Below, piece by piece: positions 1 through 8,990 of a stretch of DNA of 64,000 nt. The DNA comes from Cryobacterium sp. PH31-O1 (GTDB lineage: Bacteria > Actinomycetota > Actinomycetes > Actinomycetales > Microbacteriaceae), in the NCBI RefSeq assembly GCF_030063455.1, contig NZ_JASITB010000003.1, forward strand, positions 186,001-250,000, read 5' to 3'. The notes below the pieces were generated by a model. It made no database searches. It had not been told where the DNA came from and saw nothing but the letters and a program-made list of their open reading frames with translations. Numbering within the stretch: position 1 is the first letter of the stretch; each line of letters opens with the position of its first letter. The position numbers and the translations under genes were made by a program.

Positions 1-342
1 GAACTGGTGGTCGAGGTCGGCGGGGCCGAGCTGGTCGTGCTGCCGTACCGCGAAATGCACAATTCGGGTGTGCTGCTCGTGACGCTCTCGCTTGATCGAC
101 CGGCACTGGTCCCCTCGACACCGTCGAACCAGGCCCTGGCCGCCGAGGTCGGGCCCGACTGGATCTACCTCTACGACGGCGAGCTCACCCCCGAGATTCT
201 GCAGGACACCCTCGAACGGATGCGCGCGGCAGGTTCCCGCCCGCGCCCGCGGCTCGACGATCGAGACTGGAAGACCCTCGGCCAGCAGAGTTATCGCACC
301 TACCTGAGGGCCCTGGAACTGGCCCGGCGGAGCATCCATTGA
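1..342 (+). CDS. Glycosyltransferase (GT4-like), C-terminal part only
   Basis: The frame is open from the first base of the window, so the gene begins upstream and only the last 113 codons are present. The visible part contains LPYREMHNSGVLLVTLSL and a run ending WIYLYDGELT. This resembles the C-terminal Rossmann lobe of GT4-type glycosyltransferases, where a nucleotide-sugar site is followed by a conserved glutamate-containing helix. It probably adds a sugar to a lipid-linked exopolysaccharide intermediate on the cytoplasmic side of the membrane. Its stop codon overlaps the TTG start of the flippase fusion by four bases, so the two are likely translationally coupled. Donor and linkage cannot be told from the fragment. 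Confidence 0.75.
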   Translation, partial: ELVVEVGGAELVVLPYREMHNSGVLLVTLSLDRPALVPSTPSNQALAAEVGPDWIYLYDGELTPEILQDTLERMRAAGSRPRPRLDDRDWKTLGQQSYRTYLRALELARRSIH

Positions 343-3251
343 CCGCGACCCTGCCACCCGAAACACCGGAAACACCGGAAACGCCCGCGAAACCCGCCTC
401 AACGGCCGGCCTCGGTCGCACCGCCGGGCGCGGCGCGTCGACCACCCTGGTTGGCCAGCTTATTCGCATCGGCGTTCAGCTCGGCGGCATCGTCGTGCTC
501 GGCCGCCTGCTCGACCCGAGCGACTATGGGCTGGTCGCGTCGGTCGCCGCGATTATCGGCGTCGGCGAGGTGCTGCGCAACTTCGGGTTGTCGTCGGCCG
601 CCATTCAGGTGCGCGACCTGAGCCGGCACCAGAAAGACAACCTGTTCTGGATCAACAGCCTGATCGGGCTGGCACTCATGCTGCTCGCGGTGCTGTGCAG
701 CCCGCTGATTGCTACCCTGTACGGCGACGACCGGCTCGTGCTGCTCACCCAGGTGCTCGCCGGAACGTTTCTGCTCAACGGCCTCGCCACCCAGTTTCGT
801 GCGGATCTGAACCGCAACTTTCATTTCAAGGCCCTCGCCGGGTCGGAGATCGGCGCGCAGGTCGGCGGGCTCGGCATCGGCATCGTGATGGCACTGAACG
901 GTTTCGGCTATTGGGCCCTCGCCGGGCAGCAGATCAGTCAGGGCATTCTGACCATCATCATTCTGGTTCCAATCACCCGCTGGTTTCCCGGCTGGTATCA
1001 CCGCGCGGCGCCCATGCGTCACCTGATCGTGTTCGGGTCGAACCTCGCTGGCACGCAGCTGCTCGGCTACGCCAGCCGCAACACCGACACGATCGTGATC
1101 GGTGCGACGCTCGGCGCCGGCCCACTCGGACTCTACAACCGGGCATTCCAGCTGCTGCTGCTGCCGCTGAACCAGATCAACGGACCGTCCACCCGGGTGG
1201 CCCTGCCGGTTCTGGCCCGGCTGCAAGACGACCCGCCCAAGTACGACCGGTTCATTCTGCTCGGGCAGACCATCATGCTGCACGCCGTCACCATCGTGCT
1301 CGCCTTCTCCTGCGCCCAGGCGCTGCCCATCATCAGCATCGCGCTCGGCAGCAACTGGCTGGGCTCCGCCCCGATTTTTCAGATTCTCGCCATTGCCGGG
1401 TTCTTCGAAGCGGCCGCCTACGCGACCTACTGGGTGTTCCTGTCGAAGGGTGCCACCAAGCAGAACCTGTACTTCGCCCTGTGCACCCGCCCTCTGCTCG
1501 TCGGGTTCGTGCTGCTCGGCTCCCTCTGGGGCGTCTACGGCGTTGCCGCCGGATACTCGCTCGGCGTCGCCCTGATCTGGCCGATCGGCCTGTGGTGGAT
1601 CAGCCGGGTCACAAACGCCCCGGCGCGCGCCATGTTCCTCGCCGGAGTACGTGCCATTCTCGGCTACGGTTTCGCGACCGGAGTGAGCTGGGGTGCGGTG
1701 CAGTGGATTCCCCTCGAGCTGCCGTTCGCGCGCGTCGCCCTCGGCGGGGTCGCCCTGCTCGCGGCGATCGGCCTGGTCATGTTGGTCTGGCCGATCTTTC
1801 GCCGCGATGTGCGCTCGATCACCCAGGCGCGCAGTTTTCTGCGCTCCGCTAAATCGCCAAAGACCGGCAGCCCGACCGCCGACCAATTGGCGCCAGCCCG
1901 CCCGTCCACCGCAAACCGCAAAGCCGGCCGCATCTGGCTGCGCATCATCCGGCGGCTGGACCGGGTGCTGCAGGGGTACGCAGCGGCATCCGCTCTGCCG
2001 TACCTGCGCGATCGCACGGCGCTGAACCGAGCCATCGGCCGACTGCGCCCCTTCGATGCGCAGATTGAGCGGTGGCACGTACTGGTCGCCCCACCGGGTG
2101 AGGGCAATATCGGCGATCAGGCCATGGTCGAGGCTTTTCTGGAGAACGTGTCGGGCCCGGTTCAGGTTCTGGTGCGTCGGCCGGCCGACGTGCTGATTCC
2201 GCCGCATCATGCCTGGCGGGCTGAGCTCCTGCCCATTCCGCACCTGATCTACGGTACTGCACGGGTGCACCGGCAGGCCATGGCGGCGCTGGCCCCCGTG
2301 CTCAATGGCGCCCTGTCTCTGACCGTGGTCGGTGCCGACATCATGGACGGCGCCTACAGCGTACGCGCCTCCGCGCGGCGAGCGGATGTTGCCAGCCTCG
2401 CGCGCAGCGTCGGTGTCGACGCTCGCATCCTCGGTTTCAGCTGGAACGGCCGCGCCAATGTGGGGGTGCGCCGCTCGCTCGCCCGGGCCGGCCGGCTGGG
2501 CACCCGGCTGCAACTGCGCGACCCGATTTCGAGCGCCCGCGCCCGCACCGATCACTTCGCCAACGTGGTCGATGTCGCCGATTGCGTGTTCGCGGCCCGG
2601 ACCAGCTCCGCGCGCGCCGCCACGGAATATCTCGGGGCCACGCCGGCGCCCTACGCCGTCGTAAATGCCAGCGCGCTGGTCGGGCGCAGTTTCGACCAGA
2701 CCACGGAGTACGCCCGAATCGTGACCGCGCTGCTGCAGGCGGGGCTCCGGGTGGTGCTGCTGCCACACGTCGTACGCACCAGCGGCGACGACGCGGTCGC
2801 CTGCCGGGCCGTGTTCGACCGCCTGAACGGAGCTGATGGAGTCGTTCTGGTGAACCGGCTACTCGCCCCGGCCGAGGTGCGCGGGCTGTGCGCCGGCGCC
2901 GAGATAGTACTGACCGGTCGCATGCACCTCGCGGTGCAGGCCATTTTTAGCGCGGTACCGGCGGTTGCGCTGTCGACCCAGGGTAAGGTCGCCGGCCTGA
3001 TGCGGCTCTTCGACACCCAGGAACTCTGCGTTGAGCCGGGCGTCGGCCTGGCCGAGCGCATGATTCCGGTCGCCCTCGGGGTGCTGGCTGATCGGCAGCG
3101 CTATTGCGACCGTCTGGCCCAGCGCCTTCCCGAGGTGCAGGGCCTGGCCGCCCGCAACTTCGCTGCCCTGCCGAGCCTCGCGCCGTCCCGTCCCGAAGCT
3201 TCGCACCTGAGCGCCAAGCACCCGACTTCCCACAGACAAGGTTCAGCATGA
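339..3251 (+). CDS. Wzx-like polysaccharide flippase fused to polysaccharide pyruvyl transferase
   Basis: This 970-residue protein has two unrelated halves. Residues about 30-490 are a multi-pass membrane protein of the polysaccharide flippase family (WzxC-like; LLDPSDYGLVA near the N terminus), expected to move lipid-linked repeat units across the membrane. A Pro/Ala/Thr-rich linker spans about 490-570. Residues about 570-960 form a soluble pyruvyl-transferase (CsaB-like) domain with GEGNIGDQAM at its start and TGRMHLAVQA near its end, which would put ketal pyruvate on sugars. Either half alone has about the usual family length. The TTG start overlaps the upstream stop, and the stop overlaps the next ATG. 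The fusion is read directly from one uninterrupted frame; its combined role is inferred. Confidence 0.85.
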   Translation: MTATLPPETPETPETPAKPASTAGLGRTAGRGASTTLVGQLIRIGVQLGGIVVLGRLLDPSDYGLVASVAAIIGVGEVLRNFGLSSAAIQVRDLSRHQKDNLFWINSLIGLALMLLAVLCSPLIATLYGDDRLVLLTQVLAGTFLLNGLATQFRADLNRNFHFKALAGSEIGAQVGGLGIGIVMALNGFGYWALAGQQISQGILTIIILVPITRWFPGWYHRAAPMRHLIVFGSNLAGTQLLGYASRNTDTIVIGATLGAGPLGLYNRAFQLLLLPLNQINGPSTRVALPVLARLQDDPPKYDRFILLGQTIMLHAVTIVLAFSCAQALPIISIALGSNWLGSAPIFQILAIAGFFEAAAYATYWVFLSKGATKQNLYFALCTRPLLVGFVLLGSLWGVYGVAAGYSLGVALIWPIGLWWISRVTNAPARAMFLAGVRAILGYGFATGVSWGAVQWIPLELPFARVALGGVALLAAIGLVMLVWPIFRRDVRSITQARSFLRSAKSPKTGSPTADQLAPARPSTANRKAGRIWLRIIRRLDRVLQGYAAASALPYLRDRTALNRAIGRLRPFDAQIERWHVLVAPPGEGNIGDQAMVEAFLENVSGPVQVLVRRPADVLIPPHHAWRAELLPIPHLIYGTARVHRQAMAALAPVLNGALSLTVVGADIMDGAYSVRASARRADVASLARSVGVDARILGFSWNGRANVGVRRSLARAGRLGTRLQLRDPISSARARTDHFANVVDVADCVFAARTSSARAATEYLGATPAPYAVVNASALVGRSFDQTTEYARIVTALLQAGLRVVLLPHVVRTSGDDAVACRAVFDRLNGADGVVLVNRLLAPAEVRGLCAGAEIVLTGRMHLAVQAIFSAVPAVALSTQGKVAGLMRLFDTQELCVEPGVGLAERMIPVALGVLADRQRYCDRLAQRLPEVQGLAARNFAALPSLAPSRPEASHLSAKHPTSHRQGSA

Positions 3252-4480
3252 CAACCTCTTCGCAGACCCCTCCCGACTACGCGCGCGGGCATCCCGCGCT
3301 TCGGCGCATCCTCTTCGTGATTCCCTCCCTGCACGGTGGCGGGGCGGAATTCGTCGCCCGCACCTGGATGGGCTGGCTCGCCGACCAGGACTACCAGGTG
3401 AGCGTCGTGCTCACCGCCGCAGAGGTGAAGCCGGGGTACCTGCCCGACGGGGTTGAAGCATTCTCCCTCTCTGGCCAGCACGGGCACGTGCAGAAGGCCG
3501 CCGCCCTACGCCGCCGCCTGCTCGACTGGCAGCCCGACGTGGCGATCTCCCTGCAGGCGCACCCCAACCTGGTGCTGCTGACCGCGGCTCGACTGATGCC
3601 GGCGCGCCTGCGCCCCCGTGTGCTCGTGAGCGAACGCAACCTGGTGTCGCTCGGACTGCCCGGATCAGATCTTGCCCACCGGGTGAAGATCTGGTTCGCC
3701 AAGCGCCTGTATCGGTGGGCGGACCACGTGATCGCCATCTCGCATCCGGTCGCCGCCGAAATGATCGCCGCCTTTGGGGTGCGCGGCGACCGCATCACGG
3801 TCGTTGCCAACCCGGCAACGGCGAAACTGCGCGGAACCCCGCGCGGGCAGGGCACGACCACCGCGCACGCGCAGGTCGGTGGTGATGAGGCGGGCAGTGT
3901 CGAGGCGGGGGGCGTCGACACGATCGTGACGCGATCAAAACGCCGCCCCGGATCGGCTAACGGCATTCAGATCGTGTTGGCCTGCCGCTTAGTATCGCAG
4001 AAGCGTCCGCTGCTCGCGATCGCGGCCGCCGCCGAGCTGGCCCGCCGCGGCGTGCCCGTTGAGGTCGTCTCGTTCGGCGGCGGTCCGCTGCTGGAAGACG
4101 TGCAGGCAGCAGCCAGGCAGGGGAACGTGGTCTTCCAGCACCGCGGCTGGGTCGAGAACTGGTTCGACCACTTCGGCGACAACGCCGTGGCCCTGCTGAC
4201 GTCGAGTCGCGAGGGTTTCGGCAACGTGCTGGTCGAGGCGGCTGCGGCCGGGTATCCCTCGGTCGCCGTCTCGGGGGCGCTCGGCGTAGCGGATGCGATT
4301 GTGCCCGGCATCACCGGCGAGCTCGCGCTGTCCGCGCATCCGGTGGACCTCGCCGATGCCATACTGCGGGCGGCCGAGCTGCCGCTGGACAACATCGAAC
4401 CGTGGCTGGCCCGCTTCTCGGAGGAGGCGAGCGGTTCCGACCTGGAACGGGTACTGCTGCGGGTGGTGGAGCGCGCATGA
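3248..4480 (+). CDS. GT4 family glycosyltransferase
   Basis: A 410-residue cytoplasmic glycosyltransferase with the GT-B fold. The N-terminal lobe opens with ILFVIPSLHGGGAE, the acceptor-side glycine-rich loop. The C-terminal lobe has LACRLVSQKRP and SSREGFGNVLVEAAAAG, the EX7E-type donor-binding region of GT4 enzymes. An upstream extension of the frame to 3104 exists, but the ATG at 3248 overlaps the previous stop as ATGA and gives the normal family length, so it is preferred. It lies in a coupled operon with a flippase fusion, a pyruvyl transferase and a GT2, and so most likely builds the exported glycan repeat unit. A Gly/Ala/Val-rich insert around residues 195-230 separates the two lobes. 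Substrate unknown. Confidence 0.9.
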   Translation: MTTSSQTPPDYARGHPALRRILFVIPSLHGGGAEFVARTWMGWLADQDYQVSVVLTAAEVKPGYLPDGVEAFSLSGQHGHVQKAAALRRRLLDWQPDVAISLQAHPNLVLLTAARLMPARLRPRVLVSERNLVSLGLPGSDLAHRVKIWFAKRLYRWADHVIAISHPVAAEMIAAFGVRGDRITVVANPATAKLRGTPRGQGTTTAHAQVGGDEAGSVEAGGVDTIVTRSKRRPGSANGIQIVLACRLVSQKRPLLAIAAAAELARRGVPVEVVSFGGGPLLEDVQAAARQGNVVFQHRGWVENWFDHFGDNAVALLTSSREGFGNVLVEAAAAGYPSVAVSGALGVADAIVPGITGELALSAHPVDLADAILRAAELPLDNIEPWLARFSEEASGSDLERVLLRVVERA

Positions 4481-5526
4481 GAATCTTTGCCTCGGCGATG
4501 GGCCAGATCGACAATGTCGGCGACACGGTATTGCGGCGGGCCTTTCTGGATGCGCTGCGGGGCGCCGGCGAACTGCAGGTGTTCGTCGGCGCCCGGTCGG
4601 ATGCCTATCTGAGCGGGCTCGGCCTGCACAACCAGGATCGGGTGTACCGCACGAGCGCCGAGTGGCGACGCGAGATTTCGCGGTCGACGCTGCGGGAGGC
4701 ATCCGTTTATGCCTTTAACGCCGGGGAAATGGAGCTGCAACGCGCCTACGCGTTGCGTTACCTGCGCCTGGCTCCGCACCTCGCGCTCAACCGGTTGCGC
4801 GGCGGGCATGCCGTGCACGCCGGGTTCGGGGTGCGGCAGAAGACCGGCTGGCGCATACCGGTGGCGGCGACGCTGCGCCTGTGTGATCTGGTGGCCTGGC
4901 GCGACGCGTACAGCCTGGGTGCGATGGGGCTCGGCCGCATCGCACCCGACTGGGCCTTCGCCACGGGGGCGACGGATGCGCACCTGCTCGCATCGACGCC
5001 TGACCGCCCGCTTCTCGCCGTCTCGGTGCGCTACAACGGGCGGCGCCCCGACGAGGCCTGGCTACGCGCCCTTCGGAATCTGGCCGACACCCTCGGCCTC
5101 GAGATCGTGGCGGTATCGCAGATCGAACGAGACGGCCCTCTCGCCGAAGAACTCGCCGCGTCGCTCGGCGGTACCGCGTTGGTCTGGGACGGTCCAGACC
5201 ATGCCGAGCAGGAAGTGAAGCTGCGCGCGGTGTACCAGCGGTCGTTGCTCGTGGTGACCGACCGGCTGCACGCCGCCGTGATCGGGCTGACCGAGGGCGC
5301 GCTGCCGCTCGTGATCGCCGACGCCGGCCCGTCGAAGGCGGCCCGCACCCTCGACGCGGTCGGCATCAAGGGCGCCACGATCGGCTGGTCGCTGCCCGAC
5401 TCGACCGCAATGGAACGTCGCGCTCGCGACGTGATCAGCCGCCGGGAGCCTATTCTGCGCCACGTTGTGGAAGCGCGCGCCTCCCTGCGCGAGCTGAGCA
5501 GTTCGATTCGAAAGCTCACGGCGTGA
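4477..5526 (+). CDS. Polysaccharide pyruvyl transferase family protein
   Basis: A 349-residue protein of the PS_pyruv_trans family (GT-B-like, phosphoenolpyruvate-dependent ketal pyruvylation of sugars). It starts MRIFASAMGQIDNVGDTVLR, matching the family's N-terminal GNxGD-type loop (here DNVGD), and has TDRLHAAVIGL near the C terminus, the family's R-x-H motif. The ATG at 4477 overlaps the upstream GT4 stop, and the protein runs into the GTG of the following GT2. A longer in-frame start at 4402 is rejected because it lies inside the GT4 gene. It is similar along its length to the protein encoded at 12111-13247 on the other strand, so the locus carries related paralogues. The acceptor sugar is not deducible. 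Confidence 0.85.
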   Translation: MRIFASAMGQIDNVGDTVLRRAFLDALRGAGELQVFVGARSDAYLSGLGLHNQDRVYRTSAEWRREISRSTLREASVYAFNAGEMELQRAYALRYLRLAPHLALNRLRGGHAVHAGFGVRQKTGWRIPVAATLRLCDLVAWRDAYSLGAMGLGRIAPDWAFATGATDAHLLASTPDRPLLAVSVRYNGRRPDEAWLRALRNLADTLGLEIVAVSQIERDGPLAEELAASLGGTALVWDGPDHAEQEVKLRAVYQRSLLVVTDRLHAAVIGLTEGALPLVIADAGPSKAARTLDAVGIKGATIGWSLPDSTAMERRARDVISRREPILRHVVEARASLRELSSSIRKLTA

Positions 5527-6512
5527 CCATGTCTCCGGTCGTGAGCGTCATCGTTCCGGCGTACAACGCCGCCGAATTTCTCGGCGGCGCGATCGACCGG
5601 CTGCTCGGCCAGACTCTGGCCGAGATCGAGGTCATCGTGGTCGACGACGGGTCAACGGATGCGACGGCCGTGATCGGTGCGCGGGCGGCCGCCGCACACG
5701 CATCCGTTCACTACTTTCGGCTGGAACAGAACGGCGGGGTCGCCCGTGCCAGGGCCCGCGCGGTGGCGGAGAGTCGGGGCGAGTTCCTCTGGTTCGTCGA
5801 TTGTGACGACGACTGGGCTCTGTCGGCGCTCGAGAAGCTCGTGGCGGCGGCTCGGTCGACCGGTGCCGACGTGGTCGTCTGCGGTGCAGAGTATGTCTAC
5901 CCAGGCCAGCGGCGCCGACTAACCGCGCCATTTCTGGCCGATCCAATCACCGGGGCAGCCGCGTTCAGCCTGCTGCTCGACGGCGAACTCACCGGGCACC
6001 TGTGGAACAAACTGTTCCGACGCTCCCTCGCCGGTGAGATCGAGTTCACCCCGGCCCGGGTTCACTCCGACCTGGCCATGGTTGCCCAGCTGATCGCCGC
6101 GGCCGATCGAGTGGCCTTCATCGACGATGTGCTCTATTTCTATGTCGTGCGCGGTGGGTCGATCATCCGCTCTGGGTCACGCCGAGCCGAATCGTTGCTG
6201 CTGGTGGAACAGGCCGTCACCAACGCGGCGATCACCCTCGATACGCGCATCATCGGCTCGAACTCCTACGGATACTTTCGGCTGCGTTACGTGCTCCTGT
6301 CCGGGCTGAAAGACGCTCTGACCGGCCCTTACGATGCCGAGGAACGCGACGAGATCGTCGCTGAGCTGCGCTCCCGCCTGACCTGGCGTCTCGTGCTGCT
6401 CACCGCGCGTCGCGGGGATTGGAAGCGCCTGGCGCTGGCCGGTACGGCCAAGCTGAGCGTGCCCCTACACCGTCGCCTGCTGCGCCTGGCTGCCGAGCAG
6501 GGTGCTGCCTAG
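5523..6512 (+). CDS. GT2 family glycosyltransferase
   Basis: A 329-residue GT-A-fold glycosyltransferase. The start of the protein has SVIVPAYNAAEFL and VIVVDDGSTD, the classic nucleotide-sugar-binding N terminus, followed by FVDCDDDW (DxD-type metal site) near residue 90. The GTG at 5523 overlaps the upstream stop as GTGA; an ATG six bases later is an alternative start. It is the last gene of the coupled plus-strand unit (GT4, flippase-pyruvyl transferase, GT4, pyruvyl transferase, GT2) and probably contributes one linkage to the exopolysaccharide repeat unit. No membrane segments are evident, so it should act at the inner face of the membrane. No clear terminator was seen directly after it. 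Confidence 0.9.
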   Translation: MTMSPVVSVIVPAYNAAEFLGGAIDRLLGQTLAEIEVIVVDDGSTDATAVIGARAAAAHASVHYFRLEQNGGVARARARAVAESRGEFLWFVDCDDDWALSALEKLVAAARSTGADVVVCGAEYVYPGQRRRLTAPFLADPITGAAAFSLLLDGELTGHLWNKLFRRSLAGEIEFTPARVHSDLAMVAQLIAAADRVAFIDDVLYFYVVRGGSIIRSGSRRAESLLLVEQAVTNAAITLDTRIIGSNSYGYFRLRYVLLSGLKDALTGPYDAEERDEIVAELRSRLTWRLVLLTARRGDWKRLALAGTAKLSVPLHRRLLRLAAEQGAA

Positions 6513-6945
6513 ATTGGGTCGTGAGCGTAGGCATCCGTTGTGGCCAGGAATTTTGTCACGCCGGATTGGTCATTATGGGCACTTTCACAGCTAAGTGAAA
6601 CGGATTCGACTTTGCCGCTCGGTAGGCTCGGATGCATAGTTCAATCCGAATAGTCCCTACGCTGTCGGGCTTCGAACGCTGAATACGCACCATGCACCGA
6701 CCGGGCCCGCATCCGCCCCAAGCACCTGTCAGAACGACACACTGCTGCAGAACACGCGGGATCACGACACCTGTCCGGCTCGATGAGGTCGACGAACCGA
6801 CCTCGGGCGACACCCACGCCTGCACGCGTGCGACAGCTGCATCCGCTTATTCGAACCGACCCCAATGGTTTGAGCAGGCACAGCATCCGCGCAGCACCGC
6901 GCACCCGCTGTGCATTCGCGACCCGACTCTCCGGAGGACTCCACC
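6513..6945. other. 433-base leader/intergenic region before first beta-helix gene
   Basis: No convincing gene is seen. A 13-base word, GGCACTTTCACAG, lies at 6578-6590 and recurs at 8602-8614 before the second beta-helix gene, at nearly the same distance from the start (368 and 389 bases). Three GCATCCG words also fall here. A GGAGGA ribosome-binding site at 6933-6938 ends the region. A promoter and a long 5' untranslated leader are likely, but no confident -10/-35 pair was identified. Confidence 0.4.
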
Positions 6946-8466
6946 GTGCCATTTTTCCGCAAACCCTGTGTATCACTTATCAGCACACCCCCTACCCACC
7001 GAACTCCTGCACGCCCGGCCGCTATCGCCGCAGCCGCATTCCTCGCCATCACGATGGCGGTTCTCGCCCCCCTGACCATTCCCGGTCCCGGCGGCGCGGC
7101 GTCTGCGGCCGCGTCCCGTACCGTGATCGACAGCTCTTCGTCAAAAATCAACTACACCGGCACCTGGCGCAGTACGCGCAGTGCCGCCGACCGCGGCGGA
7201 TCCGTACGGTTTCAGTTCAGCGCCGGCAGCGCTTCGATGACCTTCACCGGATCCAGCGTCGCCTTCATCACGCGCACAACGAAGAGCTCAGGAAAGAGCA
7301 CGGTCTCGATCGACGGCACAGCCGTAGCCACGGTGAATGGCTATTCCGCAACCACCGTGCACAAAAAGACCGCCTTCAGCACGACCAGTTTGTCCAGTGG
7401 CACCCACACCATCAAGATCAGTCGTACCGGCAAGAAAGACGCGCGTTCGAGCGGCACCAACAGCATCGTCGACGCCTTCGTCGTGAACGCCGCGACCGGC
7501 ACCGCACCGGCTCCGGCCCCCGCGCCGGCACCCGCCTCGTCGCCCTCCGTGCACCGCTACGCGGACTGCCCCGCTGCGACGACCACGGTGGGCACGGCCG
7601 ACGAACTCATGGCCGCCGTCGACCGCGCCGGCCCGGGCACCGTCATCAGGATGACCCCCGGCACTTACCGCGGCCAGATCGACATGCACGCCAACGGAAC
7701 CGCCGCCAACCCGATCTGGGTCTGCGGCCCGCGCGACGCCGTGATCGACGTCGGCAGCGTTCAGGACAATCACGGCATCCAGATCAAGAACTCCTCCAAC
7801 CTGGTGATCGCCGGTATGACCGTAACCAACAGCCTCAAGGGCATCAGCGTGATCAGCGGTACGAACGTGACAATCGCCGACACCCGCGTCGACCATATCG
7901 GCTACGAGGGCATCCATCTGCGCGCCTTCACCACCGACAGCACGGTGGTGGGCAACACCATCACGAACACCGGCAAACGCGACGCGTCCTATGGCGAGGG
8001 TATCTACATCGGCTCCTCGGAGAACAATTGGTGCGAGCAGACCAAGTGCGGTCCTGACACTACGGATGGCACCCGCGTGCTCGGTAACCGGATCAGCCTC
8101 ACCGGGGCCCAGCCGATCGAGGTCAAGGAGGGCACCTCGGACGGCATCATTCGCGATAATGTCATCGACGGCGCCAACGCCATGAGCAATGCTGAGGAGT
8201 GGGTCAAGGTCAAGGGCAACGACTGGACGATCGACGGCAATCAGGGCGCCAACAGCCCGCTGCACGGCTTCGCGGTCAACGGAAGTGTCGCCGGCTGGGG
8301 CCTGCGCAACACCTTCACCGACAACTCGGGTGCCGTGAACGCCGGAGGGTACGCCTTCTTCATCCACGAAAAGGGCAGCAAGGGTTCCAGCCACACCGAC
8401 CTGTCGTGCGCGAACTCGGTCACCCGCGCCACCGAGGGATTCTCCAACCTCGCCTGCACCCGGTAG
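6946..8466 (+). CDS. Secreted right-handed beta-helix protein with N-terminal beta-sandwich module
   Basis: A 506-residue exported protein. A long signal region (Arg-containing start, hydrophobic core around AIAAAAFLAITMAVLAPL) is followed by one beta-sandwich-like module at about residues 48-180, rich in Ser/Thr/Gly. An Ala/Pro linker comes next, then a right-handed parallel beta-helix (pectate-lyase/chondroitinase-B-like) domain from about 195 to the end. Cys pairs occur in DCPAAT, WVCGPRD and WCEQTKC. GTG at 6946 is chosen because GGAGGA lies seven bases upstream; an in-frame GTG at 6910 lacks a site. Its place in an exopolysaccharide locus suggests it binds, cleaves or trims the exported glycan. 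No catalytic residues were verified. It is a paralogue of the next gene. Confidence 0.8.
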   Translation: MPFFRKPCVSLISTPPTHRTPARPAAIAAAAFLAITMAVLAPLTIPGPGGAASAAASRTVIDSSSSKINYTGTWRSTRSAADRGGSVRFQFSAGSASMTFTGSSVAFITRTTKSSGKSTVSIDGTAVATVNGYSATTVHKKTAFSTTSLSSGTHTIKISRTGKKDARSSGTNSIVDAFVVNAATGTAPAPAPAPAPASSPSVHRYADCPAATTTVGTADELMAAVDRAGPGTVIRMTPGTYRGQIDMHANGTAANPIWVCGPRDAVIDVGSVQDNHGIQIKNSSNLVIAGMTVTNSLKGISVISGTNVTIADTRVDHIGYEGIHLRAFTTDSTVVGNTITNTGKRDASYGEGIYIGSSENNWCEQTKCGPDTTDGTRVLGNRISLTGAQPIEVKEGTSDGIIRDNVIDGANAMSNAEEWVKVKGNDWTIDGNQGANSPLHGFAVNGSVAGWGLRNTFTDNSGAVNAGGYAFFIHEKGSKGSSHTDLSCANSVTRATEGFSNLACTR

Positions 8467-8990
8467 CCGCACCACGTGGAAGGCCCCCAGCACGCTGTCT
8501 CAGCGGGCTGGGGGCCATGGCATTTAACGAGCGCCGAGTGCAGCTGCGAAGGTCCCATTTTTCGGGATCGACAAAAACTCAACGGTTTCAAGTTCACTCT
8601 AGGCACTTTCACAGGAACGACGGATGCCGAGCCATGCCGACCGCGCGCGCCCACCCTAAAGACGCCGCACAGCTATCGAGGGCATAGCCCACAATGGGCA
8701 ATAGCACTGGTCAGGGCGAATTCGTCGAGAACATCTCAGTTTTGCGGTCTCAGTGACTTATCAATGCCGCGGGCGCGGGCCCGCGTACTCGGGCGCGAAG
8801 AGCCACTGAGACTTAACCGATTTGTGCCCACAAACCCATTTGCACACGGGTAATGCGCAGCACTTCAGACGCTAATTGACGAAGTGAGACCGGCAGCACG
8901 ACCGCCGGGCATCACGACGATCATGTGCGTCGGGACCCGTCGGGTTCACGGACGTAGCCAACTGTCCATGAACATCCGGAAGGTCCTACC
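8467..8990. other. 524-base intergenic region between the two beta-helix genes
   Basis: No gene is seen. It holds a terminator hairpin just after the first beta-helix gene, then the 13-base word GGCACTTTCACAG at 8602-8614, shared with the leader of the first gene. A structured segment lies at 8747-8812: nine-base inverted arms GTCTCAGTG/CACTGAGAC enclosing a GC-rich core that itself contains the palindrome CGCGGGCCCGCG at 8774-8785. A GGAAGG ribosome-binding site lies at 8978-8983. A separate promoter with a long leader for the second beta-helix gene is likely. Confidence 0.45.
8482..8516 (+). terminator. Hairpin terminator after first beta-helix gene
   Basis: Perfect ten-base arms GGCCCCCAGC (8482-8491) and GCTGGGGGCC (8507-8516) begin 16 bases after the stop codon. 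A second inner stem, CGCTG/CAGCG, lies inside the loop. There is no T-run, as is common for actinobacterial hairpin terminators. Confidence 0.65.

Noticed and set aside
399-2768. A 789-codon open frame antisense to the flippase-pyruvyl transferase gene
   Set aside because: Its product is Gln/Gly/Arg/Ala-rich with no domain, and the plus-strand gene has clear motifs along the whole stretch. Long antisense frames are usual at this GC content.
6783-8057. A 424-codon frame overlapping the first beta-helix gene
   Set aside because: Arg/His-rich product in a shifted frame; the beta-helix frame has a signal peptide and a paralogue.
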